Of a stretch of 64,000 bases of DNA, positions 34,384 to 45,899 are shown piece after piece. This stretch comes from Glutinoglossum americanum. Lineage: Eukaryota; Ascomycota; Geoglossomycetes; Geoglossales; Geoglossaceae. The first letter of the stretch is position 1, and every line of letters begins with the position of its first letter. Location of the stretch: NCBI GenBank assembly GCA_020080175.1, contig JAGHQL010000029.1, forward strand, positions 1 to 64,000, given 5' to 3'. The notes under the pieces were generated by a model. That model searched no databases, was not told where the DNA came from, and saw only the letters and a program-made list of their open reading frames with translations. The position numbers and the translations under genes were made by a program.

Positions 34384-37300
34384 TTATGAGAGCTCCATAT
34401 CATCCCCGACTCCTAGTAGATCACCTCCGCCTAACATATCGTGACCAGCCCCGAGAACATCCTCAAGGCTGCCGCCACCAATGGTGAGGTCGATATTATT
34501 GACGCTATTTGCGTTCTGAGACGTAGTATTGAGATCCGGGATCATATTTGAGACATGGCCCATATCCAACTGGGCTTCCACGCGTCTGTGCAAACGAATA
34601 ACCGTTTCTGCTCTTGCTGGATCGCTCGAAGGCATCTTTGAAGCTTCCTCCAATTCCAGCCTCAGGGCTTCCCGTAGATTTAGTCGTCCGCTGAGGTTCT
34701 GATGGCTGTACGTGCCGAGCATACCCCCATCGGCCGGTGATAAGCCATCTGTGGCGCTAGGTGCACAGATGATTGCCGTTGCAATGTCGAAAGCCAAGTC
34801 ACCACTGCTGTTTTGGATCTGACTCTGGAGCTTAACTTCATCTATAATAGTCCGGACTGTATTTCTCGCTCCTAGCATCTTGACTGCTACTAAGACTTGA
34901 CGGTGTGTGTAGCTTGCCGGTGTCATGTTGATATCTGGAGTGGTACTCCATAAGACGAGCGATTGAAATGTATTTCTCAAGCTAGCTAGGGTCCCGCCGC
35001 CATGGGTAGAAGTCCACGACTCTAATTCAGTGTGGTGACTGCCGGCCGTCCGCTTGAACGATAAATGGGGCTGAAGAGCGTGGAGTAGGGGGTCAATATC
35101 CTGCCGAGATGGAGCTGAACGTCTGAACTCTCGGAGAGCATGTTCGAGTGGCTTCGCAATGATAGATAATATAGTTTCGTGCATCATCTCTGCCTCCCCG
35201 GAAATTGACTTTGGTTTGATTAGGGACTGCAGGATCTGCATGAGGATATTAACGACATCTCCCCGCGATTCCCAGAGATGATTCGTTAGCCACGTAATGG
35301 CTCCCACTAGGGAAGTGATAAGAAATGTTTCCCGAAGATCTGATACGCGTCAGGAATCAATTATTTGACTGAAAATGAATAGGGGCGCATACATTCTAAC
35401 CCGCTTTTTAGTGTTTCCATATCCATAATATTAGCACTACAGGCGCTGACGCTCTGGCTGAATAAAGTTGGGACGAGTAGATAAAAGTCTTGAGGAGGGC
35501 AGGATGCCATTATCTCATCATTGATCCCTCCATCAACGTCAAATATGCCGCGAATCCAATCCCCTAGCTGCTTGTTCTGGTCCGTAGTAAGATCTTCGAT
35601 CTTTTGACTGACAGACCCTCGCCGAAGGAGGTTAGCTATAAATGAATCTTCATTTTGAAGACCTAGGTCCGTTACGGTGAGCTTATAGCGGTGTACTATT
35701 GCAAGCACAAGAAGGAGGATGTAGCCGAATTCTTCATATACTGGCTGATATTCGTCTGGCATAACAAGTTAGCAAAGAGCAAATAGCTCCTGCATGGTGA
35801 GTCGTACCTTGGTCCTCGTCGTATCGCCAAGTATCGAGAAGATGGCAGATGGGCTGTAAAATGGAAGCTGGTTTACTGAAAAGAAGCATGACATCCAATG
35901 ACGAAGGCTTTCTAGCCAAGAATCCAGCTATAGTCTTCAATGACATAGTCTCCTTCGCCGCACATAGATTGTGGATAACCTAGAATATTTAGCCCTTCCC
36001 CATAATGGCGACGTTGGAGTCTCATACTTCAGTGACTGCACCAACAACGGCGCCCGCATTACCATCCATACCTTCGATTTCTCCAAGGAGTCCTTCAACC
36101 CTTTCGGGGTCCGTCGCGCACTGAGCGACCAGCTGCTCATTGATATACCTTCCTCCAGGTGGCAAAGTCAGGATAGGGATCTCGCCAAGCAACCTCTCAA
36201 TGCTCTCCTCAGGGATTAATTCATGTAAGCAGCAGGCGAATAGAAACTCTTGCCGCACGTCATTGAGCTGGAACACACTGGCATCGCTTTCAAACATAGA
36301 AGAGAATGTCGGGAACGCTTGGGTGTCAATATGATTTAGTGCCTGTGTGATACAGAGCTCGGATGTCAAGGGCGGAAACATGGAGTTTGAGAGTGTTGTT
36401 AGAAGCAGGGGCAGTTTATTGACAAGAAACAACCGAAGGAGAAGAATCGTTTGCGCGTGCTCATTTCGGAACATGGCGTTTGACAGTATATCAAAGGAAG
36501 CAATAACAAGATCAACCGCCATTGTTGAGATATCAGCCTTCAGAACGGTCAGCACTAATAGAAATACCTCGAATGTACCTCTTACCTTGTAACGGCAATG
36601 CAAGTAATTCAAGATCATTCCGTCATCAACCTTCGGGCACCCGGCTAACTGCTCCTGTTAGTACATATAGCTGCATACCGCTTGAGTGAGATGGCTACCA
36701 GAGAGTTGAGGCAGATGTACAATCCGGCTCGAGAGTGCACCGTGGGATCATGTAGCTCAAGTGCTGACACATCCACTCCCATGACATTATCACCCCCATC
36801 ACCAATAGGTTTTGACTGATTACCGTCAAACATGCCGAAGTACCCTTTTCTAAAAGTCTCGAGTCGTGCCGCGAGCTGTAGCGATGTTTGCGATAGGAAG
36901 GGAATGAACATAGATAGTGAGCGGGCGAAGTTCTCTCGAATGTCTAGGTAAATATGCACAAGAAATGAGTCTTGAGTTCCCAATATCTTCAATAGCAAGC
37001 CGGTAAATCTGGCCGTTGAACTACTCAGAAAGAAAAAAGCAGAGAGCGTCGCAATAGATCATTGAAATATATTGACAACAAATCTCGAAAACCAAAAAAT
37101 GACTACCTCTCACACTTTAATTTCTAACCATATAGTAGAACACAACATCAAATAGTTAGAACAGTACCTTTGTGGCCACTTTGACCTAGTATGGCTAAGA
37201 TTTTTGGATTCTCGGAAATGGCCAGGACAAGGTTACCCACGGCCTCACGCAGAGCCATGGCGTCAGGCTGTACACCTGTAGCACCCGCACCTCCACTGAT

Positions 37301-37780
37301 ACGGTCCATCATGTCATCCCTCACATCAGCGGTTACTATGGCCGACATCCAGCGTGAAACTGTCGACAGAGTAGCCCAAGTCTCCGGTATATTCTTCGGT
37401 CTCTGCGTCGACACCAAGGACCGAGCAACCCGACTCAGGATTGCATCCTCAAACTCCAAGGAATTCTCGAACCCATTTCCCCCATCCCTGTTCTGGCCGG
37501 TGGAATCACGCAGATGTGAATTTCGGAGGAGAGCTCGCAGGATATCTGGTCCGTCGATGAGGTCCAAGCCGAGAAGACGCTCTACGTATAGCGGTAGCAG
37601 CGGATCAATGATAGGAGATGGCTCTCTCCTCGGTTCGAGAAATACATCGGCGATGCTAGATCCCGGAAGCGGATATCTACTGCTTAACACCTTGACCAAG
37701 TCCTCGAACTTGGCGGCTGGTGTGCGAGCGAGTAGGTTTCGCTGGAGAAATTTCTTCCATATCTCAACCTCACCGCCCAT
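34384..37780 (-). CDS. MED5: Mediator complex subunit 5
   Basis: Tail-module subunit of Mediator (yeast Med5/Nut1), linking activators to RNA polymerase II. Seven exons: 37780-37168, 36943-36699, 36654-36586, 36537-36028, 35979-35808, 35755-35393 and 35339-34384, 975 residues, typical for ascomycete MED5. Introns are 224, 44, 48, 48, 52 and 53 nt. The start [19 protein letters not shown] and the block [18 protein letters not shown] open the protein. The core helical repeats include [43 protein letters not shown] and [39 protein letters not shown] and [20 protein letters not shown] are also family blocks. The C-terminus is acidic/Gly-rich ([15 protein letters not shown]). The first intron's acceptor was chosen because it alone restores the frame. 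Confidence 0.88.
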
Positions 37781-40510
37781 ACCGACAAATTTTTGCTGCC
37801 AGTCTATACAGCCTGGTCACAGCTCTGGCCATCAAGGGGTGTAAATTTTTGTACGCCGGAAGATTTCAAGAATATACGGTTGCGGCTTCGCGAACATTTA
37901 CTGATTCAGGCTTGGCGTACTCAACTAGGTGATGCCGCTTTAGATGGTGGACATCGGGGCATTTTCTAGATGGCCACGTCCGCCACCCTCAATTGACTTA
38001 CTAGATTGCCGCTAGGTCTTGCTAAATTCTAGGCATAATTTCCCACTCTGTCTGGCAGGCCCAGAATAATGCTGAGAGTAGTGTGGAGGATAGACGTCTA
38101 AAGGGACATCTCAGGTGCAGGACACTTTTATGACAAGAGCGCCGTGCTCTCGCCATCCCCCAAGGCATCCGCGAACTCCAACACCTTAGCAACTAGGAAG
38201 CTACGTCCTTCGGTGGAGGTGGTGACAGGTTGTAAATCCATTGGCATGAAGATTGGCAGGGAGGTTTGGGTAGCAAATGAGATCGCGAAGGCGCATCTAC
38301 AGTATCTAATCTTTTCTGCAATACCTAATACTAAGGGCCCTTGAATAGAGCCCTTAGATGAAATAGACGGTGCTCGGGCAGCTAACACGATGCCATGAAT
38401 ATGTACTATGGCGGGCGATATGGTACGATAGAAATCCGTATTTTCTTCAGGCGCATCTCATCTAGTTGGTGGCTGAATGACGCTTGCCCTGAGCTCGCGC
38501 GAGCATACCGGTCTGCTGAGTATTTGAGGAATGTGTTAGAGTGCTTAATTAAGTTCTTTGGGTTCATATGGTTATTGAAATCTTGGAACCGTGTTTTCCA
38601 TGTATGTTTAAATGTGATATTGGCTCACCCTGGTTGCGCGAGCAGAGGGCGGAATCACTCACCAGCCCGATCCATATCATGGCTTTCAAGTTTGCCCGTT
38701 ACATGTAGATCTACTTCCTGCTAATATCGATAGCCCACAGCACCTCATCACCAAAGTTCCCAACGCTTAGGGGTGAAAGCAGCAAAACCAACCAAACAAC
38801 CCACCTCCTCACCTCCCTTCAAAATGAACCAATTAGCCATCCCGCTAAGGTAAACTTTAACATAAGCCAAGCCAACCAAACAAACCCGAATGGCGAACAT
38901 GTGCAACTGACGATACCGGTAGTCTTTTACCTGTTAACTCGTGTGTGGCATTCTAGCAAACTATTTGTGGCACCCGAGTGAATAAAACGAAAAGTGGTAG
39001 TATTTAGGAAATTGCCCCAACCGTTTTCGAAGGTGAAAGATTAATCGTTGCATCTCACAAATCTTATGCTCGAATAGAAGGCCGAAGGATGTGGAAGAGT
39101 AATATATTGCCGCCTTTGACAGATCTCCTAGGAGCTGGGGGATTATTGCATATAAAGCACACAAAGATCGAGGCACTTCTGTCAGACTCGTCCTCCAGCA
39201 AGGCGTCAAAATGCGTCCCGAACTCCTCATGTATTCGGCGGAGACTCACAAAGTGTACTGGAATACTTGCCGTTCCAAAGCTATTGACTGGCATGTAACT
39301 TTGGGGGTCGGGGGCTCGATAAACTACAATCTTTATCTGCAGTACGTTCGCTATCATTTCCGTGGCCTTCCAGAGTCTCTCGTCTAGCTAGATTCTCCCT
39401 AGGAACTCAAGCTCGTGCCTCTTGAACTCGGGGAAACCGAGTTCGTTCCGCACCCGATCCCAGACTTCCAGGATACGCGCTTTTCCCATCCTCACCCCTC
39501 TCTAGAACCTGGTCGAAACCTATATCTGCTTGGTTTCGGATGGTCGCCATGGCATGCTAAGCTATCGGGACCTCCAAGAACTGATCCAAGGTTCGCCGCG
39601 GAGGCGTTGACGAGGCTAAGTATATGGATAGAGCAGAGCAAAAACCGGGATCTAATCGTGGAAACCGCTGACCCACTCGAGTATATAAACTTCGCTCTGT
39701 GTTCGAAGGACCGGCTGGTCGACAGTCCGTTCTTTGTTCCTTATGGACTGAAGACCTAAGCTTTGGGCCGCCGGCGTTTCATTATCCCTATATGTGGTCC
39801 TTTGTCGTCACGGAATAAAGGACCTTAATCCTAGGAATGTATTGAAGAGAGAGGAATCAACGATATAAACGCTTGCATATTACGCGGAAACCGGGGAGAC
39901 ATGGTTGGCGCTTTGGGTTGCTCACTTTTGGCCACTGTTCATTCGGCAAAGGAAGGCAATTGTTTGAACCTAGAGGTGAGTATACGTCTTGGTTAAACGG
40001 ATGGCTCAGAGGAATTATCTGTGATAGATGTGATGGAGTTGTTTATACCTAATAAATCTCCTTTGAAGAGAACGGTTCTTTGGATGCAGAACAAATCGGA
40101 CATCCCTGTGGAACGGTCGTGACAATATTTCATTCGGCTTGGTCTTTCCAGGAACCACCCTATGCTGATAACGTTGAATCTTTGCCTCCTAGCCAGCCTT
40201 ACTGTATCCACGACGCATTTTACATACGCCACTTATCAGCATTCAAAGTGCCACCTGAAAGGCCCGGAGGGAAGACCCGGTGTACAAGACAAAAGAGCTC
40301 TAACCAAAAACACCTTAACGCTGCCTTCCCGGTCGGTAACTGACAAATATAAAAATGCTGGACAGATAGCCAAACCACCATCCTTAAAATAGAATAAACT
40401 CCGACTTGAATATTCGGAAACAGCCTAACCAGAAACAGGAGAGCCTTGGGGTAGGGAAAAGAAAGGAGACTAGATGCTCCGCACAAGCCCAACCGCCAGA
40501 GGACCATACC
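37781..40510. other. Gene-poor interval with possible gene remnants
   Basis: 2.7 kb between MED5 and the kelch protein. The first few hundred bases are MED5 promoter. A minus-strand open frame at 38128-38388 and a plus-strand one at 39415-39759 have protein-like composition, but I recognise no family in either. The best candidate for a former gene is the OTU-like fragment at 39064-39489 (listed separately). There is no transposon sequence that I recognise. Confidence 0.4.
39064..39489 (-). pseudogene. OTU-like cysteine protease fragment, probably broken
   Basis: In one minus-strand frame from 39489 to 39064 the sequence reads like the second half of an OTU deubiquitinase. It has VWDRVRNELGFPEFKRHELEF, then LDERLWKATEMIANVL, QIKIVVYRAP and the terminal GTHFDALLED with the catalytic-type His. 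One TAG codon interrupts the frame near 39395-39397, and the N-terminal half with the Asp-Gly-x-Cys motif is not found upstream. That makes a decayed remnant likely. A short intron around the TAG is an alternative. The region is partly antisense to an unassigned plus-strand frame (39415-39759). Identity is suggested by pattern only. Confidence 0.35.
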
Positions 40511-43465
40511 CTACTCGGTAGTGTCCGCAGGATCCCTTACAATTTCTTTCCCTTTGGCCATCTCTATATCTCCTGTCTCATCCGGCTCAATATCTGTGTC
40601 GGAGATCGCATCTCGATCCGCATTTACAACCCTAAGTTTTTCCTTCGGCACCGTAAACATGACCTGAACGACCCGATTTTCTACAGCGGCTTCGACATCC
40701 CATTCCTCATCCTCGCCTTCAGCTGGCCGACCTCCAGCTTCGGTAGGTCTCTCGACATCCCAGTCTGCCGCTCCTTGCTTCTTTCGCCATAACATTGCGG
40801 ACGTTGAAGCTGCTCGCCGTGGTAATAGATTTTGCTGCGCATCGTCGTGTTCTGTTATGTCTTTGATAGGAGATGAACTAGCGCTACGGTTGGATACTGG
40901 GCTTGCATTTCTCTCGCCACCTAGGGCGCGCCTAATGGAGCCCATCCAGCCTGGTGATCTAGATTTGCCTTTGGTTGGGCTTTCCGGGGGGCCTATAGCG
41001 TTGTTAGAACTCTGTCTTGGAAGCAGCTCCTCGCCTTCTGTCCGCAACTGCGAGAAGCTTGTAGCAGCAGTCTGGAAAGAATTGTTGCCGCCGGAATCTG
41101 GACGCTGAAATAGATTTAAACTCCGTGAGCGCCTATTTGACGGCGAGTGCCTACCCGGCTGGTCAAAATCGAGTGAAACATCCGACGGAGAGAGCAGGTT
41201 AGCCGCTGCGTAAGCGCTAGTTGAACGCTGCGAGAGGCTCCGAGAGATAGTGCTATGTGATGGACCGGAAGAGGCTGATTTTATAGATCTTTCGCTGAGG
41301 TTGGAGTGTGTTCTATCTTTGTCTGGGGAGGACCTTCCAGGGGAAAGTCTACCACCAGCGGCAAGAACAGCGTCTGCTATGGCCCAATCCGTAACCCATT
41401 CTTGTATTTCGAGCTCGCGTTCTCTAGATGCTTCAGATTTTTCGTTGCTGCCAGTGGCAACAATAGCCCTTTTCGGTGGATCACCGAAAGGATCTTGAGC
41501 GGGTCCGGCGGATGCCCTGATAGATTGTGAGTCCGTGCTTTTTCCTATCGCTAGCTCACTGCTTTCAAGCCCTTGCTGCTCGTATTCATCTCTCTCATCT
41601 ATGGGGTGAATGGCCCCAGGTGCGCCTAGACTTCTTCTTCCATCATCGTATCCAGACACCATTTGATATGGTAAAACCCTTTCCCCGGTCCGGCTTCTAG
41701 CGTGCAAGCTCCTTCTCAAACCTCTAGTTGGGCTTGGTATCTCGACCAAAAGACCTGTTCTTTCGGCTTCTGTCCCCCCGTTTTCCCGCCAACTGGGGCC
41801 TTCGCCAAACCCGCCTCCAAGACCACCCGCAGCCCGTGGGTACATCTGCTCGTGCTTATGTTGCACCGTTTCTCCCATCCAATCCACTGCCAATTTTTCT
41901 CCACCGCGTCCATCGATACCAGCAAGCCCTAACCCAGATGAGTGAAATCGGGCAGCACCTAGAGCAAATTCTCGAAGTTCTTTTTCTCTTATATCCCGGC
42001 GTTTCCTGGAGCGACGGGAATACCAATATCCAACTGCCATTGCGCCCACGATAGCCGAGAGCCCTAGTGCCAAACCAGAACCCAAGGCCGCTTTTTTCGA
42101 TGGAGTTGAAAGAGGGCCAGTGCCTTGTTTGTTACTAGGCTTCTCGCCTGGCGTTTTTGAGGGACCCGGGCTGGTGTAGCTAGACACCCACGTACCGGTT
42201 GTTGTATTGAAGAAATAAGCCCTCGAGTTTCTGGTCTGGTCTGTGGTTTGTGCGTTTAAACCATTAACTGCGGGAATCAAGTACCCTCCGAGGATCATCA
42301 TCACGCCCCCTGGCAGCATGACGGCTCCATGGCCGTACAAGCCCCTTGGCTCAATACCAGAACCTACTGGCGAAGCGATTGACCACGCCCAGTCGCTCAC
42401 TCCCCCATACCCCTGCCCTATTTCCAGAATGATAAGTTGGGGATCAGCGGGTGTATTGATATCGCCGACCCATCCACCAAAGACAATCAATTTCTTGCCA
42501 TCCTCAGTCAGAACTGCGGTATGCCCAGACCTCGAGTCGATCTCTACTGCGTCGGTCCGAGCAGCGAGGCCTGGCCTCTCATTTTCGGAGGGGAGGTTGA
42601 TTCGGAGGTAGCTCCAGCTCTCTTCTGGGAGAGAGAAAAGCGCTGCTTGTGACATGTTTGTGAAAGCGGTTTGAGTGTGACCTCCAAGAAGGAGATAGCT
42701 CACATGCACCGTTTCAATTCCGGCGGAGGAGCTTGAGAATGTGGGTTGCAAAGCCGTCATGCTGAAGCCGGCCTCTGCTATCGGTGAATTTTTACTCTGA
42801 GACACCACAAGAGAATATTTTGGAGGTGAAGGTGGCGCATTGGCTGTTGAGGAAAGGGGTTCCAGATGAATCAATGAATTCGAGTAGTTGGCCAGCATTG
42901 TCCATGTAGATGTTTCCGACTCAGCCACGGGGCACATACCACCAAAGTAGTATAGCTGAGTGTTCGATACATTAGACTTCCCGCTACTTGAGAACGACAT
43001 GCCAGATGACAGGTAGTTGGCGGTTCCCAAAGTGCCTTTGCCTCCAGATTCAACAGCTGTGATGTTCTGCGAAGTCCATGTCCCATTTGCACCTATCTTA
43101 TCTGGTGTGAATCTCCAGAGGCTCGAACCATTTAAGCCAGCTGTGCAATCGCCTGCATGAACAGATATTTCCCCGGCATCGTTCATGGCAGGCGTAAACG
43201 CGACGCTACCGCCATTATCGAAAGGAAGCGATGTAGATACCGTCGCAAAAGAAAAATCTGTCGCAGATAAGGTCGAGCTAAGATTCAGGGCGAGTAGTTG
43301 GAAATTCGGTGCCGGTGATGCAGGCGAAAACACATATGCCAAGCTACCATTGTGTTTCGGGGACAAAAATATCGTTGTGGGGTTATAGGGTAGCCTGGAG
43401 CAAGCTGGAGAAGCAAAGGCAGCTAGGAGACCTAGTAAAGACACAGCGAGATCGAAGCGCCTCAT
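40511..43465 (-). CDS. Kelch-type beta-propeller single-pass membrane protein
   Basis: 984-residue type I membrane protein in one exon. The signal peptide is about residues 1-23 (LAVSLLGLLAAFASPACS). The lumenal/extracellular half has galactose-oxidase/kelch-like blades: QLYYFGGMCPVAE, VSYLLLGGHTQTAF, GHTAVLTEDGKKLIVFGGWV and YGHGAVMLPGGVMMILGGYL. It carries several N-x-S/T sites. A transmembrane helix at about residues 458-480 (LALGLSAIVGAMAVGYWYS) is followed by RRSRKRR. The 500-residue cytoplasmic tail is Ser/Arg-rich and disordered, with PTKGKSRSPGWMGSIRRALGG near residue 845. Similar kelch-TM proteins are widespread in Pezizomycotina and suspected to act in polarity or wall signalling, but none I can name precisely. 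Confidence 0.82.
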   Translation of the reverse strand: MRRFDLAVSLLGLLAAFASPACSRLPYNPTTIFLSPKHNGSLAYVFSPASPAPNFQLLALNLSSTLSATDFSFATVSTSLPFDNGGSVAFTPAMNDAGEISVHAGDCTAGLNGSSLWRFTPDKIGANGTWTSQNITAVESGGKGTLGTANYLSSGMSFSSSGKSNVSNTQLYYFGGMCPVAESETSTWTMLANYSNSLIHLEPLSSTANAPPSPPKYSLVVSQSKNSPIAEAGFSMTALQPTFSSSSAGIETVHVSYLLLGGHTQTAFTNMSQAALFSLPEESWSYLRINLPSENERPGLAARTDAVEIDSRSGHTAVLTEDGKKLIVFGGWVGDINTPADPQLIILEIGQGYGGVSDWAWSIASPVGSGIEPRGLYGHGAVMLPGGVMMILGGYLIPAVNGLNAQTTDQTRNSRAYFFNTTTGTWVSSYTSPGPSKTPGEKPSNKQGTGPLSTPSKKAALGSGLALGLSAIVGAMAVGYWYSRRSRKRRDIREKELREFALGAARFHSSGLGLAGIDGRGGEKLAVDWMGETVQHKHEQMYPRAAGGLGGGFGEGPSWRENGGTEAERTGLLVEIPSPTRGLRRSLHARSRTGERVLPYQMVSGYDDGRRSLGAPGAIHPIDERDEYEQQGLESSELAIGKSTDSQSIRASAGPAQDPFGDPPKRAIVATGSNEKSEASRERELEIQEWVTDWAIADAVLAAGGRLSPGRSSPDKDRTHSNLSERSIKSASSGPSHSTISRSLSQRSTSAYAAANLLSPSDVSLDFDQPGRHSPSNRRSRSLNLFQRPDSGGNNSFQTAATSFSQLRTEGEELLPRQSSNNAIGPPESPTKGKSRSPGWMGSIRRALGGERNASPVSNRSASSSPIKDITEHDDAQQNLLPRRAASTSAMLWRKKQGAADWDVERPTEAGGRPAEGEDEEWDVEAAVENRVVQVMFTVPKEKLRVVNADRDAISDTDIEPDETGDIEMAKGKEIVRDPADTTE

Positions 43466-45899
43466 CTCGGGATCTCAGGAAAATGGAGGATAGAGCGGAT
43501 GCGCAGCGACTCGTAGAGATGGAGTTTCTAGTCGTTAGATCATCGAGTCGGAGCCTCGTGTTTCGTAGGCTACGGGACACGGCAGCAAATTCGTCGAACG
43601 CAAAACTCGGGACTGAAGAGAAGGAGCGGTCGTAAACAAGAGGCCACCTTCCACTACGTATATGGGGACCGCCAATCGGGCTCTCAGCAGCCGAATAGAG
43701 CGGGCGAAGGGTTCTTCCAATCATGATTGAGCGTAAAGTCGCGGTATGGGGAATTGTCTCGATAAACTGTGTTGGTAAATAGAGCATCGTTGCTACGGTG
43801 ATGGTGGCGATGATTGGCGCGATGCATGATTATCCTTGTGATGTCCTAAGCGATGACGACTCATTCCTATCAGGAAGCTCGTCGCGCGTGCAACCGCAAC
43901 CACAGTATCAGATGCGCTCCCATATACCGATCCTCGGCGATGGCATGTGAAAATGGTGAAAATGATGAAAATGATGAAATGGGCTGACGTTGATGAATTT
44001 TGGAACCGCCGCTAATAACCTCAATCCCTACACGAAATTCACTCTCAATGACCCCGTGTCGCCACACCAACCTTTAGTGGCAGAAGTGCTTGGCGTCGAA
44101 ACTGGTATTGTGTGTCGCGGCCAACGTCTTACCTGGAGTGCATGCCCAGCCGACCTCTTCCGGAAAAGGTCCATGGCGGCGGCAACGATGAATAGCGCGA
44201 TCGTAAAGGTTTGGTTCGTGAGTTTGGAGTTCGTATAGGATAGAGTACTACTAGGTATTTGTACGTGCATATGCGTGTCATTACCATGCTCGTTTTGGCT
44301 AGCGCAGTGTGGAATACATGGAGCGGCGACCGAGTAGGTTGCTTTGGGGGCTTAACGTGGGTGTTTCTTTATTGTCAAGCCTCTAACCGACAGGTGGGCT
44401 CGAAGTTGCTAGCTAGAAACCACCATGCGGGAAAGCAATGGCAGGAAGAATGTGTTTCGGGAGGGTTAAGAGACCAAAGTGTCCTATATGTTTACTGATC
44501 ACTCGACATGAAGAGCGCCGCCATCGCCATGTCTGTTGTAGCGAGGATCCCAACTGCGCTGCATGATAGGCCGAACCTGGAGCTCAAAACGATTCGGGGA
44601 ACGGCGGTGATGCATATGGGGACAAATTAAGACGATGCAGGACCGATCGAGCTTAGTTGCGATAAAAAGCAATCAAGTCTGGGGTAGTTAAACGATACGG
44701 TGGGTCTAGACCTGTCCATCATGGCAAACATCGGCCCTCTTGGTTTTGTGCTCTCCTGTCCACCAATTCTTGAGGGAGGGGTCGCCCTCAAATCCTGTAG
44801 ATCAGAGGCATCTGCACACTTGCACACTTGCACACCTGAGAGCACCTATGGGAAATGGTTGGGAATATCCATTCTTAGGAATTTTTTTTGTCCTTCTCCT
44901 ACCATCCGCCCACCATAAGCGGGACATTGAGGAAAGCCTCTGAGCCAGTGGAATTCTGCCACTTTCGCCCGCGTTATGCGAAGGGAACCCGTTGAGGTTG
45001 AGAAGGCGAAATCGCCAAATCTATTGGAGTGAAAGGGAAAAAAGCTGTTGGCCTTGCATATTAACCAAGCGAGCCTATGCTGCGCGAGGGGGTAACCAGA
45101 AATTCACGAAGTTTTAGCCCAACATGGGTTCCCGATATTTGCTTTTCCCTCATGTATGTAACCACTCTGGAATTCTTGACAACATCGGCGTCACTCAGAT
45201 CCACATTCTGGTCCTCGCCTTTGAGAGGAAGGGTCCGTCTTTTGATCGGCGCCGCCGAGGCTGCCACCGGAAAAGCCCACTGTTCGGTAATACTTGTGAG
45301 TGAGTGATACATATCTTGATCCAGTAGGCGCGGCACCGACAAAAGAACCTACCCACCCGTTAACCGCGTCAGCAACCAAAACCCTATCCACCGCACTTGG
45401 GGTACCCTCGCACGCCTGAAACTTAGCAGTGGGTAATCTTTCAATTGCTTTCTTTCATCATTAGCACCAGGCTGGTTTGTCGTTGATGAAATTTCGATTG
45501 CTGTGACGATGAGGCTGACCGTTTTTATCAATCTTAGCCTGTCCCCGGTCACTCCATCACATCTCCCAAGATACCCAGACAACCGGGTAAATCCTATGAG
45601 AAACATCACACCATCACAAACAAATCTGTCATTCAGGTGCGCTCGCACTCAGCTGCCGGATCTATAGTCTCTTTTGCACCCATGGCGGTTCCGCTTCTGG
45701 TCTCGTAGCCTATGTTAAGGACCATTGCAACGAATACTGGCCAACAAAATCCTGGAAACAAGGATGATAGGTCCTGGCTATTCCTCCTAATTTTTGCGGT
45801 AATCGCGAGCAGATATCTCTCTTGTACGAATAATATCGATCCTCTTTATGCCAACGGCCGCGATAGACTAGACGGAGTTATTATATTATATGAATACAG
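43466..45899. other. Divergent intergenic region, kelch protein / CaMKK
   Basis: 2.4 kb between head-to-head starts. Short minus-strand frames at 44028-44270, 45061-45342 and 45349-45648 have mildly protein-like composition but no family I recognise, and I could not join them into a convincing spliced gene. A GAAAATGAT repeat lies at 43948-43978 and a GCACACTT repeat at 44815-44835. I otherwise see promoter and UTR sequence. Confidence 0.4.

Noticed and set aside
37020-37167. Acceptor at about 37020 for the first MED5 intron, giving [14 protein letters not shown]
   Set aside because: Every donor in exon 1 gives the wrong phase; the acceptor at 36944 restores the frame and family-like sequence.
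38128-38388. Minus-strand open frame with protein-like segment ending LVAKVLEFADALGDG
   Set aside because: I could not place it in a family or join it to upstream exons; it may be a remnant but cannot be supported.
39415-39759. 114-codon plus-strand open frame
   Set aside because: Composition is plausible but there is no family, and it is partly antisense to the OTU-like fragment; only one of the two can be meaningful.
44028-45648. Series of short minus-strand frames that might form a spliced gene
   Set aside because: Donor and acceptor signals did not join them into one convincing frame, and no domain was recognised.
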